In this document: one piece after another, positions 53,856 to 63,118 of the stretch
Layout of the letters: each line of letters opens with the position of its first letter
How positions within the stretch are numbered: the stretch's first letter is position 1
Source of the DNA: Natronospirillum operosum
Lineage (GTDB): Bacteria > Pseudomonadota > Gammaproteobacteria > Pseudomonadales > Natronospirillaceae
Assembly (NCBI RefSeq): GCF_004768465.1
Contig: NZ_SRMF01000004.1
Span: 186,001-250,000 of the forward strand
DNA: 64,000 bases
Direction: 5' to 3'
Position numbers and translations under genes: made by a program
The notes under the pieces: generated by a model
Seen by the model: the letters and a program-made list of their open reading frames with translations, nothing else
Told to the model about the DNA's origin: nothing
Database searches by the model: none

Positions 53856-54758
53856 ATGCAGACGCCTACTTCAACGGATCAGCTGCGAACCGCACTGGGC
53901 CCCATCACCTATTTCTGGCCCCAGGCGCAGGTGCGACAGTTCTATCAGCAGGCCGCAGTCTGTTCGGCACCTGTGGTCTATCTGGGCGAAACGGTCTGCA
54001 GCAAGCGCCGTGAACTGAGGCTGCAGGACTGGCTGGCCATCGGTCAGGACCTGCAGCAGGCAGGCAAGGAAGTGGTGCTGTCCACCCTGACCCTGCTGGA
54101 GGCCCCGGGCGAAGTGCGGGAGCTGGAGCAGATCTGCGCCAATGGTCAGTTTCTGGTCGAGGCCAATGACATCAGTGCGGTGCAGCTGCTGCACGAACGG
54201 GGCCTGCCCTTTGTGGTCGGCCCGGCAGTGAATGTCTACAACGCCACCACGCTGGCCTGGCTGGTCGAGCGCGGCCTGCGGCGCTGGGTGATGCCGGTGG
54301 AGCTGTCACGCGACTGGCTGCTGCGCGTGCTGACCGACCCGGTGATCACGCCGTTGCGTGATCGCTTCGAGGTAGAGGTGTTCGCCTTTGGTCATCTGCC
54401 GCTGGCCTGGTCGGCGCGCTGTTTTACCGCCCGCTCGGAAGACCGGCCCAAGGATGACTGCCAGCTGTGCTGCAACAAGTACCCACAGGGCCGGCAGGTG
54501 CGCAGCCAGGATGGCCGCGAGGTGTTCACGCTCAATGGCATCCAGACCCAGTCCGGTCAGCGCTACAACCTGGTCGATGATATCGACAGCCTGCGCGGGC
54601 TGGTGGATGTCGTTCGGATCAGCCCGCAACCCGAGCAGACCTTCGACTGGCTGACCGCTTTCGAACAGGCCATCGGCGGTAACCCGGAGCGCCGGCAGCG
54701 CCCGGTGGGTGATGTGAACGGGTACTGGCATCAACTGGCGGGTATCACTCAGGTCTGA
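53856..54758 (+). CDS. ubiV: UbiV, U32-family subunit of O2-independent ubiquinone hydroxylation
   Basis: A 300-residue U32 protein partnering UbiU. The cluster cysteines appear as ETVCSKRRE near residue 42 and SARCFTARSEDRPKDDCQLCCNKYP near 185-205. The start at 53856 is eight bases after the ubiU stop with GGAG upstream; an alternative ATG at 53838 overlaps ubiU. E. coli UbiV starts later in the alignment, so either is possible. Confidence 0.94.
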   Translation: MQTPTSTDQLRTALGPITYFWPQAQVRQFYQQAAVCSAPVVYLGETVCSKRRELRLQDWLAIGQDLQQAGKEVVLSTLTLLEAPGEVRELEQICANGQFLVEANDISAVQLLHERGLPFVVGPAVNVYNATTLAWLVERGLRRWVMPVELSRDWLLRVLTDPVITPLRDRFEVEVFAFGHLPLAWSARCFTARSEDRPKDDCQLCCNKYPQGRQVRSQDGREVFTLNGIQTQSGQRYNLVDDIDSLRGLVDVVRISPQPEQTFDWLTAFEQAIGGNPERRQRPVGDVNGYWHQLAGITQV

Positions 54759-54772
54759 GCCGGGCAGGGCAT

Positions 54773-55051
54773 TCAGGCCCTGTTGCGCAACAGGGTACGT
54801 GCCTGCGCCTGCAGCGATTTCCAGGAGGTTTCCCACTGCCCCTCCCGGGGCCGTGTCCAGGCCAGTTGCTGCAGCACATTCTGCTGCCGCTGCTGACGAG
54901 CCCGCAGGGCCCGGTAAGCCTGCAGCAGGGTGTCATAATCGATGGCGGATACCACTTCGACTTCTCGATCCTCGCAGACACCCATGCAGGGCTGGGGTGC
55001 TTCCAGCCGGCCACAGCCGATGCACTGGAGGGCAGGGATGCGTTCAGTCAT
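54773..55051 (-). CDS. Small four-Cys protein of unknown function
   Basis: A 92-residue protein with a Cys set at residues 10, 13, 22 and 26 (LQCIGCGR, PCMGVCED), suited to zinc or a Fe-S cluster, followed by a long helix with heptad-like spacing (residues 38-75). I do not recognise the family. It lies on the minus strand between ubiV and moeA, just downstream of moeA (33 bases), so it is likely in the moeA-hemN transcript. Confidence 0.65.
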   Translation of the reverse strand: MTERIPALQCIGCGRLEAPQPCMGVCEDREVEVVSAIDYDTLLQAYRALRARQQRQQNVLQQLAWTRPREGQWETSWKSLQAQARTLLRNRA

Positions 55052-55084
55052 GGCTACTCCTTTGTTCGGTTTGCAACTGGCGGC

Positions 55085-56356
55085 TTACAACGCCAGCCCG
55101 GTCAGGGTCTGCGGAAACGGCAGTACGGTGACCAGGTCACCTTCCGGAATGGACCCGGCGGCGCCCGGCAGAACCGCAAAGGCGTTGGCGGTCGCCAGCA
55201 CAGAAAGCTGATGCGACCCCTGTGGTCCGCAGGGTGATACCAGCAAGTGGCCGTTGACACTGCGGTTCAGGCGCGCGCGCTGGTAGTCGGTACGGCCCGG
55301 TTTCTTGCGAAAAGGGGCGGTGGCCCGGGCACTGTACTGGGGCGGCTGGTGCCAGCCCTGGCCGGCCAGTTGGCGCAGGGCCGGCAGCATGAACAGATAG
55401 GCCGTGACCAGAGCCGATACCGGATTGCCGGGCAGGCCGAAGAACCAGGCCTGGTCCAGTTGGCCGAAAGCCAGCGGTTTGCCGGGTTTGATCGACAGCT
55501 TCCAGAACCCGATGTCGCCCAGCCGCTCCAGCACCTGGCGGGTATGGTCGGTATCGCCCACCGAGACGCCGCCGCTGGACAGAATCAGATCATGGCCGGC
55601 CGCAGCCTCGGTCAGCGTCTTGGCCAGTATGGCGGGGTCATCGGGCAGAATGCCGAAGTCGGTAATCTCCACCGGCAGGGTATGCAGCAGGCTGTGCAGC
55701 AGCGCGCGGTTGGTGTCGTAGATCTGACCGGCACCCAGGGGCTGGCCGGGTTCGCGCAGTTCATCGCCGGTGGACAGCAGGGCAATGCGGGGTCTGCGGT
55801 ACACGGTAACAGTTGCCACGCCGGCCGCCGCCAGCAGCCCGATCTGGGCCGCACCAATGACTTCGCCCGGGGTCAGCAGTGCCTGCCCGGCCTGGACATC
55901 GTCACCGGCCGGTCGAATATTCTGCCCGGCCTCCGGATGATACTCGAGCAGGATGCGCTCGCCGTCCACGGCCACGTGTTCCTGCATCACCACAGCGTGG
56001 GTGCCGGCAGGCACCGGCGCACCGGTCATGATGCGTACGGCCTCGCCCGCTTTCAGGGTGCCGCCCCAGGGGTGACCGGCCAGGGCGCGGCCGACCACAT
56101 TCAGGCAGTCATGGGCGGTCACGTCCGGTCCTATGGCATAGCCGTCCATGGCCGAGTTGGCAAAGGGTGGTACCTGAGCCAGTGCGCGTACCGGTCTGGC
56201 CAAGGTGCGTCCGGTGGCTGCATGCAAGGCGCAGGGTTCGGTCTCGGTCAAGGCCCGAACGCGCCGCTGCAGCAGCGCCCAGGCCTGTTGCGGCGCCATC
56301 AGTGCCGGGCCGCTGCAGCATTCCGGTGCAACTTCGGGTGTGATTGTGGTGTTCAT
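55085..56356 (-). CDS. moeA: Molybdopterin molybdenumtransferase MoeA
   Basis: A 423-residue enzyme inserting molybdate into adenylated molybdopterin. Family motifs: NSAMDGYA, VRIMTGAPVPAG, LGAGQIYDTNR, LSSGGVSVGDTD and FGLPGNPVSALVTAYLF. The start at 56356 has AGGA upstream. It supports molybdoenzymes such as nitrate reductase, consistent with the anaerobic cluster. It is 32 bases after the hemN stop on the same strand. Confidence 0.95.
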   Translation of the reverse strand: MNTTITPEVAPECCSGPALMAPQQAWALLQRRVRALTETEPCALHAATGRTLARPVRALAQVPPFANSAMDGYAIGPDVTAHDCLNVVGRALAGHPWGGTLKAGEAVRIMTGAPVPAGTHAVVMQEHVAVDGERILLEYHPEAGQNIRPAGDDVQAGQALLTPGEVIGAAQIGLLAAAGVATVTVYRRPRIALLSTGDELREPGQPLGAGQIYDTNRALLHSLLHTLPVEITDFGILPDDPAILAKTLTEAAAGHDLILSSGGVSVGDTDHTRQVLERLGDIGFWKLSIKPGKPLAFGQLDQAWFFGLPGNPVSALVTAYLFMLPALRQLAGQGWHQPPQYSARATAPFRKKPGRTDYQRARLNRSVNGHLLVSPCGPQGSHQLSVLATANAFAVLPGAAGSIPEGDLVTVLPFPQTLTGLAL

Positions 56357-56388
56357 GGCGGTAATCCTGGGCTGCTTGCGGTGCCGTC

Positions 56389-57798
56389 TCACATGACTCG
56401 TGAGTAACGAGCACTGGGGGTTTGGCTCAGATGGGCATCAAACACCATCAGTATGGCGCGCAGCAGCAGGCGTCCGGTGGCCGTCACGCGGACATGGGAC
56501 TCCGTCAGCTCCAGCAGACCATCTGTCGCCAGTTCATTGAGTGCCGGCCACTCGCGCGCAAAATAGAGGCGGGCATTGATGTCGAAACGGGTTTCCAGCT
56601 CCGGCCACTGCAGCTCGCCCTGGCAGGCCAGGCGCATGATCACATGGCGCCGGATGTCGTCATCCCGGCTGGGGCTGTAGCCCTTGATCACTGCCGAGCC
56701 GGTCTGCACGGCCTGCTGGTAGTCGGCCAGGTCCTTGTGGTTCTGCAGATAGCTGCCACCCAGTTGGCTGATGGCGGACATGCCCAGGCCCAGCAGGTCG
56801 GTATCGGCCCGGGTCGAATAGCCCTGGAAGTTGCGTTGCAGGGTACCGCTGCGATAAGCCTGTACCAGCTCGTCTTCCGGCAGCGCGAAGTGGTCCATGC
56901 CGATGTACTGATAACCGGCTCTCTGCAGCGTCATGACGGTATCGCGCATGATGTCCAGCGTGGTGTCGGCCGCCGGCAGATCACTGCTGATGATGCGGCG
57001 CTGCGGGCTGAAACGGGAGGGCAGATGCGCATAGCGGTAGCTGGCGATGCGGTCCGGGCGCAGGGCTATGATCTTGGTCAGGGTTTCGTGGAAACGCTCG
57101 ACGGTCTGCAGTGGCAGGCCATAGATCAGGTCCACATTGATGCTGCGGTAGCCGATCTCCCGGGCCGCCGCCATCAGGTCGGCTACCAGCGCAAAGGACT
57201 GTACCCGGTGGACGGCTTTCTGGGTGTCGATATTGAAGTCCTGCACGCCCAGTGACAGCCGGTTGAAGCCGCGCTCATGAAGCTGCTGCAGGCGTTCAGC
57301 CGAGGTCACCCTGGGGTCGACCTCGACCGAAAACTCCCGCCCCTCGGGGTCCGCGCCGAGGTTGAAATAGCGTTCCAGCAGGTCGCACAGGCGGTCGGTC
57401 TGCACATCGGTAAGGAAGGTCGGTGTACCGCCGCCCCAGTGCAACTGACTGACCGGGCGCTCCCGGTGCCAGGCGGAGTGGAACTGCATTTCCTCTTCCA
57501 GCGCATCCAGGTAGGCATCGGCCTTGCCGACATCACGCGTGACCACCTTGTTGCAGGCGCAGTAGTAACAGAGGTGGCGGCAGAACGGAATGTGCACATA
57601 GAGTGACAGCGGTGCTGCCGGATCAGTGCTGTCCATGATGCGTGCTGCCTGCTCCTGCGTGCAGTCCGCAAACGACAGCGCCGTGGGATAGGAGGTATAG
57701 CGTGGCCCGCTGAGGTTGTAGCGTTCAATCAGTTCCGTGGGCCAGGCCACCGGTGTCAGAGCCAGACGGTCGTCCGTTGTCTGCTGTGAGCCTTTCAT
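56389..57798 (-). CDS. hemN: Oxygen-independent coproporphyrinogen III oxidase HemN
   Basis: A 469-residue radical-SAM enzyme of anaerobic heme synthesis. The cluster motif HIPFCRHLCYYCACNK has Cys at 73, 77 and 80. The LHWGGGTPTFL block and HemN C-terminal domain are present, and the length is that of true HemN rather than HemW. An FNR-like box lies 65 bases before the start. The downstream order hemN-moeA-four-Cys protein suggests an anaerobic operon. Confidence 0.95.
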   Translation of the reverse strand: MKGSQQTTDDRLALTPVAWPTELIERYNLSGPRYTSYPTALSFADCTQEQAARIMDSTDPAAPLSLYVHIPFCRHLCYYCACNKVVTRDVGKADAYLDALEEEMQFHSAWHRERPVSQLHWGGGTPTFLTDVQTDRLCDLLERYFNLGADPEGREFSVEVDPRVTSAERLQQLHERGFNRLSLGVQDFNIDTQKAVHRVQSFALVADLMAAAREIGYRSINVDLIYGLPLQTVERFHETLTKIIALRPDRIASYRYAHLPSRFSPQRRIISSDLPAADTTLDIMRDTVMTLQRAGYQYIGMDHFALPEDELVQAYRSGTLQRNFQGYSTRADTDLLGLGMSAISQLGGSYLQNHKDLADYQQAVQTGSAVIKGYSPSRDDDIRRHVIMRLACQGELQWPELETRFDINARLYFAREWPALNELATDGLLELTESHVRVTATGRLLLRAILMVFDAHLSQTPSARYSRVM

Positions 57799-57862
57799 GC
57801 GCGTTCACCCTGAATGTGTGCAGTCATGGTGAGACAGATTAAGGGTTTGGCGCTATGGCATA

Positions 57863-57876
57863 TTGATTCAGGTCAG
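57863..57876. promoter_or_regulatory. FNR/Anr-like box before hemN
   Basis: TTGATTCAGGTCAG lies 65 bases before the hemN start (minus strand), with CTTAAT on the minus strand (complement 57838-57843) as possible -10. The second half has one mismatch (GTCAG). Confidence 0.68.
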
Positions 57877-57877
57877 G

Positions 57878-58630
57878 CTAGCGGTCGGTTTTGGTGGTCC
57901 CTCTGTGTCGGTGTGCCCGCCAGCGCTGCACCAGCACCACCGGCAGGGCCAGCAGCCAGAACAGATCACCGGTGTAGGCAAAGGCATTGTGGCCGCTGAG
58001 CAGCCGCCAGTCGTAGCCCAGAGACAGCCCCACCACCACGGGCAGGGCCCAGTAGCGCCCCTGCAGACAGAGCAGAACGCAGAGCCCGGCGGCCAGCGGG
58101 GCCAGCCAGCTGGCATTCTCGCCGTGGAAATAGGGAAAGAGATCGATGCTGATCCACTGGCCGCCCACGGCCACCAGACTGAACAGGCCGATCAGCAGCC
58201 AGAACCAGAGTGGAAACAGCGGCGTGATGAGCCGCCGCCAGCGATAATCGAACAGGGCGATCAGCAGCAGGCCGAAGCTGGTTACCAGGCCAAATTCACC
58301 GACCAGCGCCAGGCTGTACTGGCCCAGCGGGGCGCCGGTGAACACCAGCGGCAGCACACTGATGCCGAGTGCCAGGCTGAAGGCCAGATGGGCCTCCAGA
58401 CGCCAGCGCGCAGCCAGATAGAGCAGACAGAACAGTGTAATATGGTGCAGCACCATGCCGCCGTCCCAGATGATGGGAAAGGGCTGCCAGCGCTGCACGC
58501 CGAGAATCAGTCCCGCGCTGACCAGGAGCAACAGCCAGAAGTGCTTCTGGCCCAGACGTTGGCGCAGTCTGATCGATTGTGATTCGGGTGGCGCTGCTTG
58601 CGGTGCGCCCTGTGACTGTGGGTCAGACAT
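57878..58630 (-). CDS. Polytopic membrane protein of unknown function
   Basis: A 250-residue inner-membrane protein with seven or eight predicted segments (residues ~30-50, 60-80, 85-103, 106-127, 132-150, 162-180, 190-210, 215-235). The first ~28 residues are a polar cytoplasmic tail. I recognise no family. It is divergent from glnE (96 bases apart). Its stop is two bases from the FNR-like box of hemN. Confidence 0.65.
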   Translation of the reverse strand: MSDPQSQGAPQAAPPESQSIRLRQRLGQKHFWLLLLVSAGLILGVQRWQPFPIIWDGGMVLHHITLFCLLYLAARWRLEAHLAFSLALGISVLPLVFTGAPLGQYSLALVGEFGLVTSFGLLLIALFDYRWRRLITPLFPLWFWLLIGLFSLVAVGGQWISIDLFPYFHGENASWLAPLAAGLCVLLCLQGRYWALPVVVGLSLGYDWRLLSGHNAFAYTGDLFWLLALPVVLVQRWRAHRHRGTTKTDR

Positions 58631-58729
58631 GGTCGAAGGTTGATCCTGTGCCGGGGTCCGGGGAAGATAGCAACCGGTGTGGCGTTCGTACACCGGTGAT
58701 AATTCGTTCACCATAGAACTGGAGAAATG

Positions 58730-61576
58730 ATGAGTCAGCCAGTCGATGATTACCAGACCCTGCTGCAACAATGGCAGCATATGGCGGGTGAACAGGAGCG
58801 GGCCACCGCCTGGTCCGAGGATCTCCGGCAGTTGCTGGTGGCCAGTGATTTTGCCCGTCGCGTTCTGCTCGCCGAGCCGGAGCAGTTGCCGGTGCTGGCC
58901 GACGCGCTGGAACGGGCCGAAGATGATCCGCTGCCCCGGCTGGAGGCTCTGACTGCCGAGCTGGCGCCTGATGACGAAGCCGGCTTCATGCGCTGCCTGC
59001 GCCAGTGGCGCAACCGAGAGCAGGTGCGGCTGATCTGGCAGGAAGTGCGCAGCCAGCCAGCACTGCCCGAGCGCCTGGAAGCCATCACCCAACTGGCCGA
59101 TGCGGCCATCAAGGCGGCGGCTGACTTTGCCACCGCGCAACTGGTGGCCCGCTTCGGTGAGCCCGCTGTTTGCCCGCATACCGGCAAGCCGCAGCGGCTG
59201 ACCATTCTCGGCATGGGCAAGCTGGGGGCGCGGGAGCTGAACCTGAGCTCCGATATCGATCTGATCTTCGCCTTCCCGCAGGAGGGCGAAACCGATGGCG
59301 AGCGATCCCTGAGCCACAGTGAATTCTTTACCCGTCTGGGCCGCAAGATCATCCAGTTGCTGGATCAGCGCACTGAGGACGGCTTTGTCTATCGGGTGGA
59401 CATGCGCCTGCGCCCCAACGGCCAGAGTGGCCCACTGGCGCTGAGTTTCCCCGCCGCCATCACCTATTATCAGGAGCAGGGCCGCGACTGGGAGCGTTAC
59501 GCGTTGATCAAGGCGCGCCCGATCACGGCCGTGGACAGCGCCGAAGCCGATCTGATGCCGGCTCTGCAAAGCTTTGTGTTTCGCCGCTATGTGGACTATC
59601 AGGTGCTGACAGCACTGCGCGAGATGAAGCAACTGATCAGTGCCGAGAACCGGCGTCTGCAGCGGCAGCACAATATCAAGCTGGGCGCCGGTGGCATCCG
59701 CGAAGTGGAGTTCATAGTGCAGGCCCTGCAACTGATTCAGGGCGGCCAGAGCCCGGCGCTGACCGAGGCCAATATCTACCGGGTGCTCGCGGCCATAGAG
59801 ACCGAAGGCCTGCTGCCGGATCAGGTCTGCCATGAGCTGCGCGACAGCTATGATCATCTGCGCCGGGTCGAGCACCTGCTGCAGGCCCAGGAAGACCGCC
59901 AGACCCAGTCGCTGCCGGACAGCGAAGACTGGCGGGCGCGGCTGATCGAGGTCGCCGGCTTTGTCGACTGGGCGTCTTTCGAGGCCTGGCTGGATCAGGT
60001 GCGGGCCCGTGTCAGCACGCATTTTGATGCCTTCATTGCGCCGTCGGAGCCGGTCGAGACGCCGGATCATCCCTGGGAACCCTATTGGCAGACCCCGGCC
60101 GAGGCCGACTGGGTGACGGATTTTGCCGAGGATGCCGATGCCCTGCGGGAGGCTGTCGAACAGTTGCAGGCCGATCTGGACAAGTACCATGTATCGGACG
60201 CCGGGCGGGAGCGCCTGGCGCGCTTCATGCCGCTGTTGCTGGCCGAGCTGGCGCGCCTGCAGCAGCCGGCGCAGGCGGTGCCCGGGGTGTTTCAGGTGGT
60301 GCGGGCGGTGCTGCGCCGCAGTGCCTACCTGATCATGCTGGTGGAGAACCCCTATGCCATCCGGGAACTGGTCAGGCTGACGGCGCTGAGCCCCTGGGTC
60401 GCCGCACAGCTGAGCGACAAGCCCTATCTGCTGGACGAACTGACCGACAGCCAGCAGCTGTATCGTTTGCCGGAACGGCGCGGCCTGCGTGATGATCTGC
60501 ATCAGCGCCTGCTGCGCCTGCCGGACGAGGATCTGGAACAGCAGATGGAGCAACTGCGGCATTTCCGCCATAGCCGCGTGCTGCGCGCCGCTGCCTGTGA
60601 GCTGACCGGCAACCTGCCGCTGATGAAAATCAGTGATTATCTGACCTATACCGCCGAGGAAGTCCTGCAGCAGGTGTTCTGGCTGGCCTGGGAGCAGATG
60701 ACCGAAAAGTACGGTACTCCGACGCGCGAAGACGGCAGCCTGTGTGATACCGACTTTGCCATTCTGGCCTATGGCAAACTGGGCGGCATAGAGCTGAGCT
60801 ATGAGTCCGATCTGGATCTGGTGTTCGTGCATGACGGTGCCCCGCAGGGCACCACCAAAGGTGCCCGGTCGGTCGACAACAATGTCTTCTTCATGCGTCT
60901 CGGGCAGCGTATTATCCACCTGCTGACCACCCAGACCCCGTCAGGCATTCTCTATGAAGCCGACATGCGGCTGCGACCGTCCGGCAACTCCGGCCTGCTG
61001 GTGACCTCGCTGTCTGCCTTTGCCACCTATCAGCTGGAAGATGCCTGGACCTGGGAGCATCAGGCTCTGGTGCGGGCGCGCCCGGTGGCCGGCTGTCCGG
61101 ACCTGTGTCAGCGCGTGGCCGAGGTGCGGGCCGAGGTTCTGGGGCGCCCGCGTGATACCGAGGCGCTGCGCCGTGAAGTGCTGAACATGCGCGAGAAGAT
61201 GCGCGCCAATCTGGCCACACCGGCCAGCCATCGTGCTGCAGAGTTCCATATCAAGCAGGACCCGGGTGGTATCGTCGATATTGAGTTCATCGTGCAGTTT
61301 CTGCTGTTGCGTCATACCCATGCCCTGCCGGCGCTGGCACGCTGGTCGGACAACATGCGATTACTGGAGAGTCTGGAGAGTGAGCAGGTGATAGACAACG
61401 CAACCCGAGAGGCCCTGAGTCAGGCTTATCTGCACTGGCGGGGAGAAGTACACCGGCAGGCTCTGCAACAGGGCGATGGCCGCCTGCATGGTGCCGCGCA
61501 ACTGGCCGAGTTCCAGCAGACCATTGATACCGTGAGCCACTGCTGGCAGCAGATCATGCAGCCGGAGAATGCCTGA
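58730..61576 (+). CDS. glnE: Bifunctional glutamine synthetase adenylyltransferase/adenylyl-removing enzyme
   Basis: A 948-residue enzyme that controls glutamine synthetase by adenylylation and its removal. Two nucleotidyltransferase domains are seen: GMGKLGARELNLSSDIDL near residue 160 and AYGKLGGIELSYESDLDL near 675. Both keep the paired Asp of the active site. The second of two adjacent ATGs (58730) has better spacing to GGAG. Its stop overlaps the acyltransferase start by one base. Confidence 0.96.
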   Translation: MSQPVDDYQTLLQQWQHMAGEQERATAWSEDLRQLLVASDFARRVLLAEPEQLPVLADALERAEDDPLPRLEALTAELAPDDEAGFMRCLRQWRNREQVRLIWQEVRSQPALPERLEAITQLADAAIKAAADFATAQLVARFGEPAVCPHTGKPQRLTILGMGKLGARELNLSSDIDLIFAFPQEGETDGERSLSHSEFFTRLGRKIIQLLDQRTEDGFVYRVDMRLRPNGQSGPLALSFPAAITYYQEQGRDWERYALIKARPITAVDSAEADLMPALQSFVFRRYVDYQVLTALREMKQLISAENRRLQRQHNIKLGAGGIREVEFIVQALQLIQGGQSPALTEANIYRVLAAIETEGLLPDQVCHELRDSYDHLRRVEHLLQAQEDRQTQSLPDSEDWRARLIEVAGFVDWASFEAWLDQVRARVSTHFDAFIAPSEPVETPDHPWEPYWQTPAEADWVTDFAEDADALREAVEQLQADLDKYHVSDAGRERLARFMPLLLAELARLQQPAQAVPGVFQVVRAVLRRSAYLIMLVENPYAIRELVRLTALSPWVAAQLSDKPYLLDELTDSQQLYRLPERRGLRDDLHQRLLRLPDEDLEQQMEQLRHFRHSRVLRAAACELTGNLPLMKISDYLTYTAEEVLQQVFWLAWEQMTEKYGTPTREDGSLCDTDFAILAYGKLGGIELSYESDLDLVFVHDGAPQGTTKGARSVDNNVFFMRLGQRIIHLLTTQTPSGILYEADMRLRPSGNSGLLVTSLSAFATYQLEDAWTWEHQALVRARPVAGCPDLCQRVAEVRAEVLGRPRDTEALRREVLNMREKMRANLATPASHRAAEFHIKQDPGGIVDIEFIVQFLLLRHTHALPALARWSDNMRLLESLESEQVIDNATREALSQAYLHWRGEVHRQALQQGDGRLHGAAQLAEFQQTIDTVSHCWQQIMQPENA

Positions 61577-62520
61577 TGGGGCAGCGCAGGAAGAAGGCCG
61601 ACCCGCTGCAGTTTCAGCGCCGCTGGCTGGCTCCGGATTACTGGCCTATCTGGGCTCTGGCGGGCCTGATGTGGTGCCTGGCGCACTTGCCGTGGCGCTG
61701 GCAGATGGCCTTCGGGGCCGGTCTGGGCCGGCTGCTGTACCATGTGGCCGCAGATCGCCGCCACGTCGCTGACACCAATATGGCGCGAGTGTTTCCGGAA
61801 CTGGATGATGCGGCCCGCCGCGCGCGGGTCAAGGCCATTTTTGCCGAGACCGGCAAGGGCCTGCCCGAAACCTGCGTGGCCTGGTTTGGTGACCCGAGGC
61901 GGCTGCGCGTGGACTGGCAGGTGGAGCAGATAGAGCCGGCCATACAGGCGCTGCAGGACGGGCAGGGCGCACTGTTTGTCGGGGCGCACTTTTCCTGCAT
62001 TGATATCTGCGGGGCCTACATGGGCACCCTGGCTGATTTCGACACCCTGCACCGGCCGCACAACAACCCCCTGCTGAACTATTTTCAGCACCGCGGGCGG
62101 CTGCGCTTTGTCGGTGGCCTGGTGGACCGGCGCGATATGCGCGGCATGGTGCGTCGCCTGCGTCAGGGGCGGGGCATCTTCTATGCCCCCGATCAGGATC
62201 TGGGCCGCAAGCGCGCCACTGCCTTTGTGCCGTTTTTCGGCATTCCGGCCGCGACCGTGGAGGCCACCTCACGGCTGGTCACTCTTTCGGAAGCCAAGCC
62301 CTTTCTGGTACTGACCCGGCGCCATGCCAGCGGGTACCACATTCGCCTGGAAGCGGCACCGCAGATCGCCACCGGCGATCTGGACACAGACCTGCGGGCC
62401 TATAATGAGTGGCTGGAAGCCCGCATTCGGGAAACCCCGGAGCAGTACCTGTGGCTGCACAAGCGCTTCAAGACCCGGCCGCCGGGAGAACCCGCCTTTT
62501 ACGGGGTCAAGGGCAAGTGA
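61576..62520 (+). CDS. LpxL/HtrB-type lipid A acyltransferase
   Basis: A 314-residue inner-membrane acyltransferase that adds a secondary acyl chain to Kdo-lipid A. The catalytic Hx4D motif is HFSCID (His138, Asp143), with an N-terminal membrane segment around 25-45. The GRGIFYAPDQDLG block is typical. LpxL, LpxM and LpxP cannot be separated here. It is coupled to glnE and to the GNAT gene downstream, and near waaA. Confidence 0.93.
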   Translation: MGQRRKKADPLQFQRRWLAPDYWPIWALAGLMWCLAHLPWRWQMAFGAGLGRLLYHVAADRRHVADTNMARVFPELDDAARRARVKAIFAETGKGLPETCVAWFGDPRRLRVDWQVEQIEPAIQALQDGQGALFVGAHFSCIDICGAYMGTLADFDTLHRPHNNPLLNYFQHRGRLRFVGGLVDRRDMRGMVRRLRQGRGIFYAPDQDLGRKRATAFVPFFGIPAATVEATSRLVTLSEAKPFLVLTRRHASGYHIRLEAAPQIATGDLDTDLRAYNEWLEARIRETPEQYLWLHKRFKTRPPGEPAFYGVKGK

Positions 62521-63020
62521 CACTGGCACTGCGCGTGGCCCGGCCTGCAGATGCCGCCGGCATTCACCGCGTGCTGTCCGCTATCATCCGTGAGGGTGAT
62601 TATCTGATGAGCCATGAGCCGCCGACGCTGGCCGATTATAGCCACCACCTCGAGGGTGCACTGGCACTGGGGGCGCCGGTCTGGGTGGCCGTCAATGACG
62701 GTGCCGTCATCGGCTGGTGCGATCTGCACCCGCGTCCGGAAGCCGCTTTGCGGGACGTCGGGCGCATCGGTGTCGGGGTGGCGTTGATCTGGCGTCTCCA
62801 GGGGCTCGGGCGGCGTCTGATGCAGGCCGTGATCGAGCAGGCCGGCCTGACCGGCTTCCGGCGCATCGAACTGGAAGTCTTTGCCGACAACAGCGTCGCC
62901 ATCGGGCTCTATCAGACGCTGGGTTTCATGATCGAGGGGCGTCACACGGCTGTGCGCCCGGCGCCAGATGGCTATCGGGATACGCTCAGCATGGCTTTGC
63001 TGCTGCCCGAGCAGCCCTGA
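62517..63020 (+). CDS. GNAT-family N-acetyltransferase
   Basis: A 167-residue acetyltransferase. Motif A is VGVALIWRLQGLGRRLMQAVI, and EVFADNSVAIGLYQTLGF is the C-terminal signature. The start is GTG at 62517 overlapping the acyltransferase stop (GTGA), preceded by AAGGG; no ATG fits. The substrate is unknown. It resembles PhnO/L-amino acid acetyltransferases. Confidence 0.85.
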   Translation: MTLALRVARPADAAGIHRVLSAIIREGDYLMSHEPPTLADYSHHLEGALALGAPVWVAVNDGAVIGWCDLHPRPEAALRDVGRIGVGVALIWRLQGLGRRLMQAVIEQAGLTGFRRIELEVFADNSVAIGLYQTLGFMIEGRHTAVRPAPDGYRDTLSMALLLPEQP

Positions 63021-63057
63021 GTCTGGTGCATTTTTCTACGCTGCGCGGCAAGATATT

Positions 63058-63085
63058 TTGACTGGGCGGCCCAGTCCGGCATAAT
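63058..63085 (+). promoter_or_regulatory. waaA promoter with palindrome in the spacer
   Basis: TTGACT (63058-63063) and CATAAT (63080-63085) are 16 bases apart, a good sigma70 promoter. The palindrome GACTGGGC/GCCCAGTC around one G (63060-63076) fills the spacer and overlaps the -35, so it could be an operator or a terminator stem of the GNAT gene. Confidence 0.5.
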
Positions 63086-63118
63086 GATCGACCCCTTTGG
63101 CAGCCAGATGTAGTCTTC

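Noticed and set aside
57878-60919. A minus-strand open frame of 1013 codons across glnE and the membrane protein gene
   Set aside because: Only the last 250 codons (57878-58630) look like a protein; the rest is the antisense of glnE, where GC-rich codons keep the reverse frame open.
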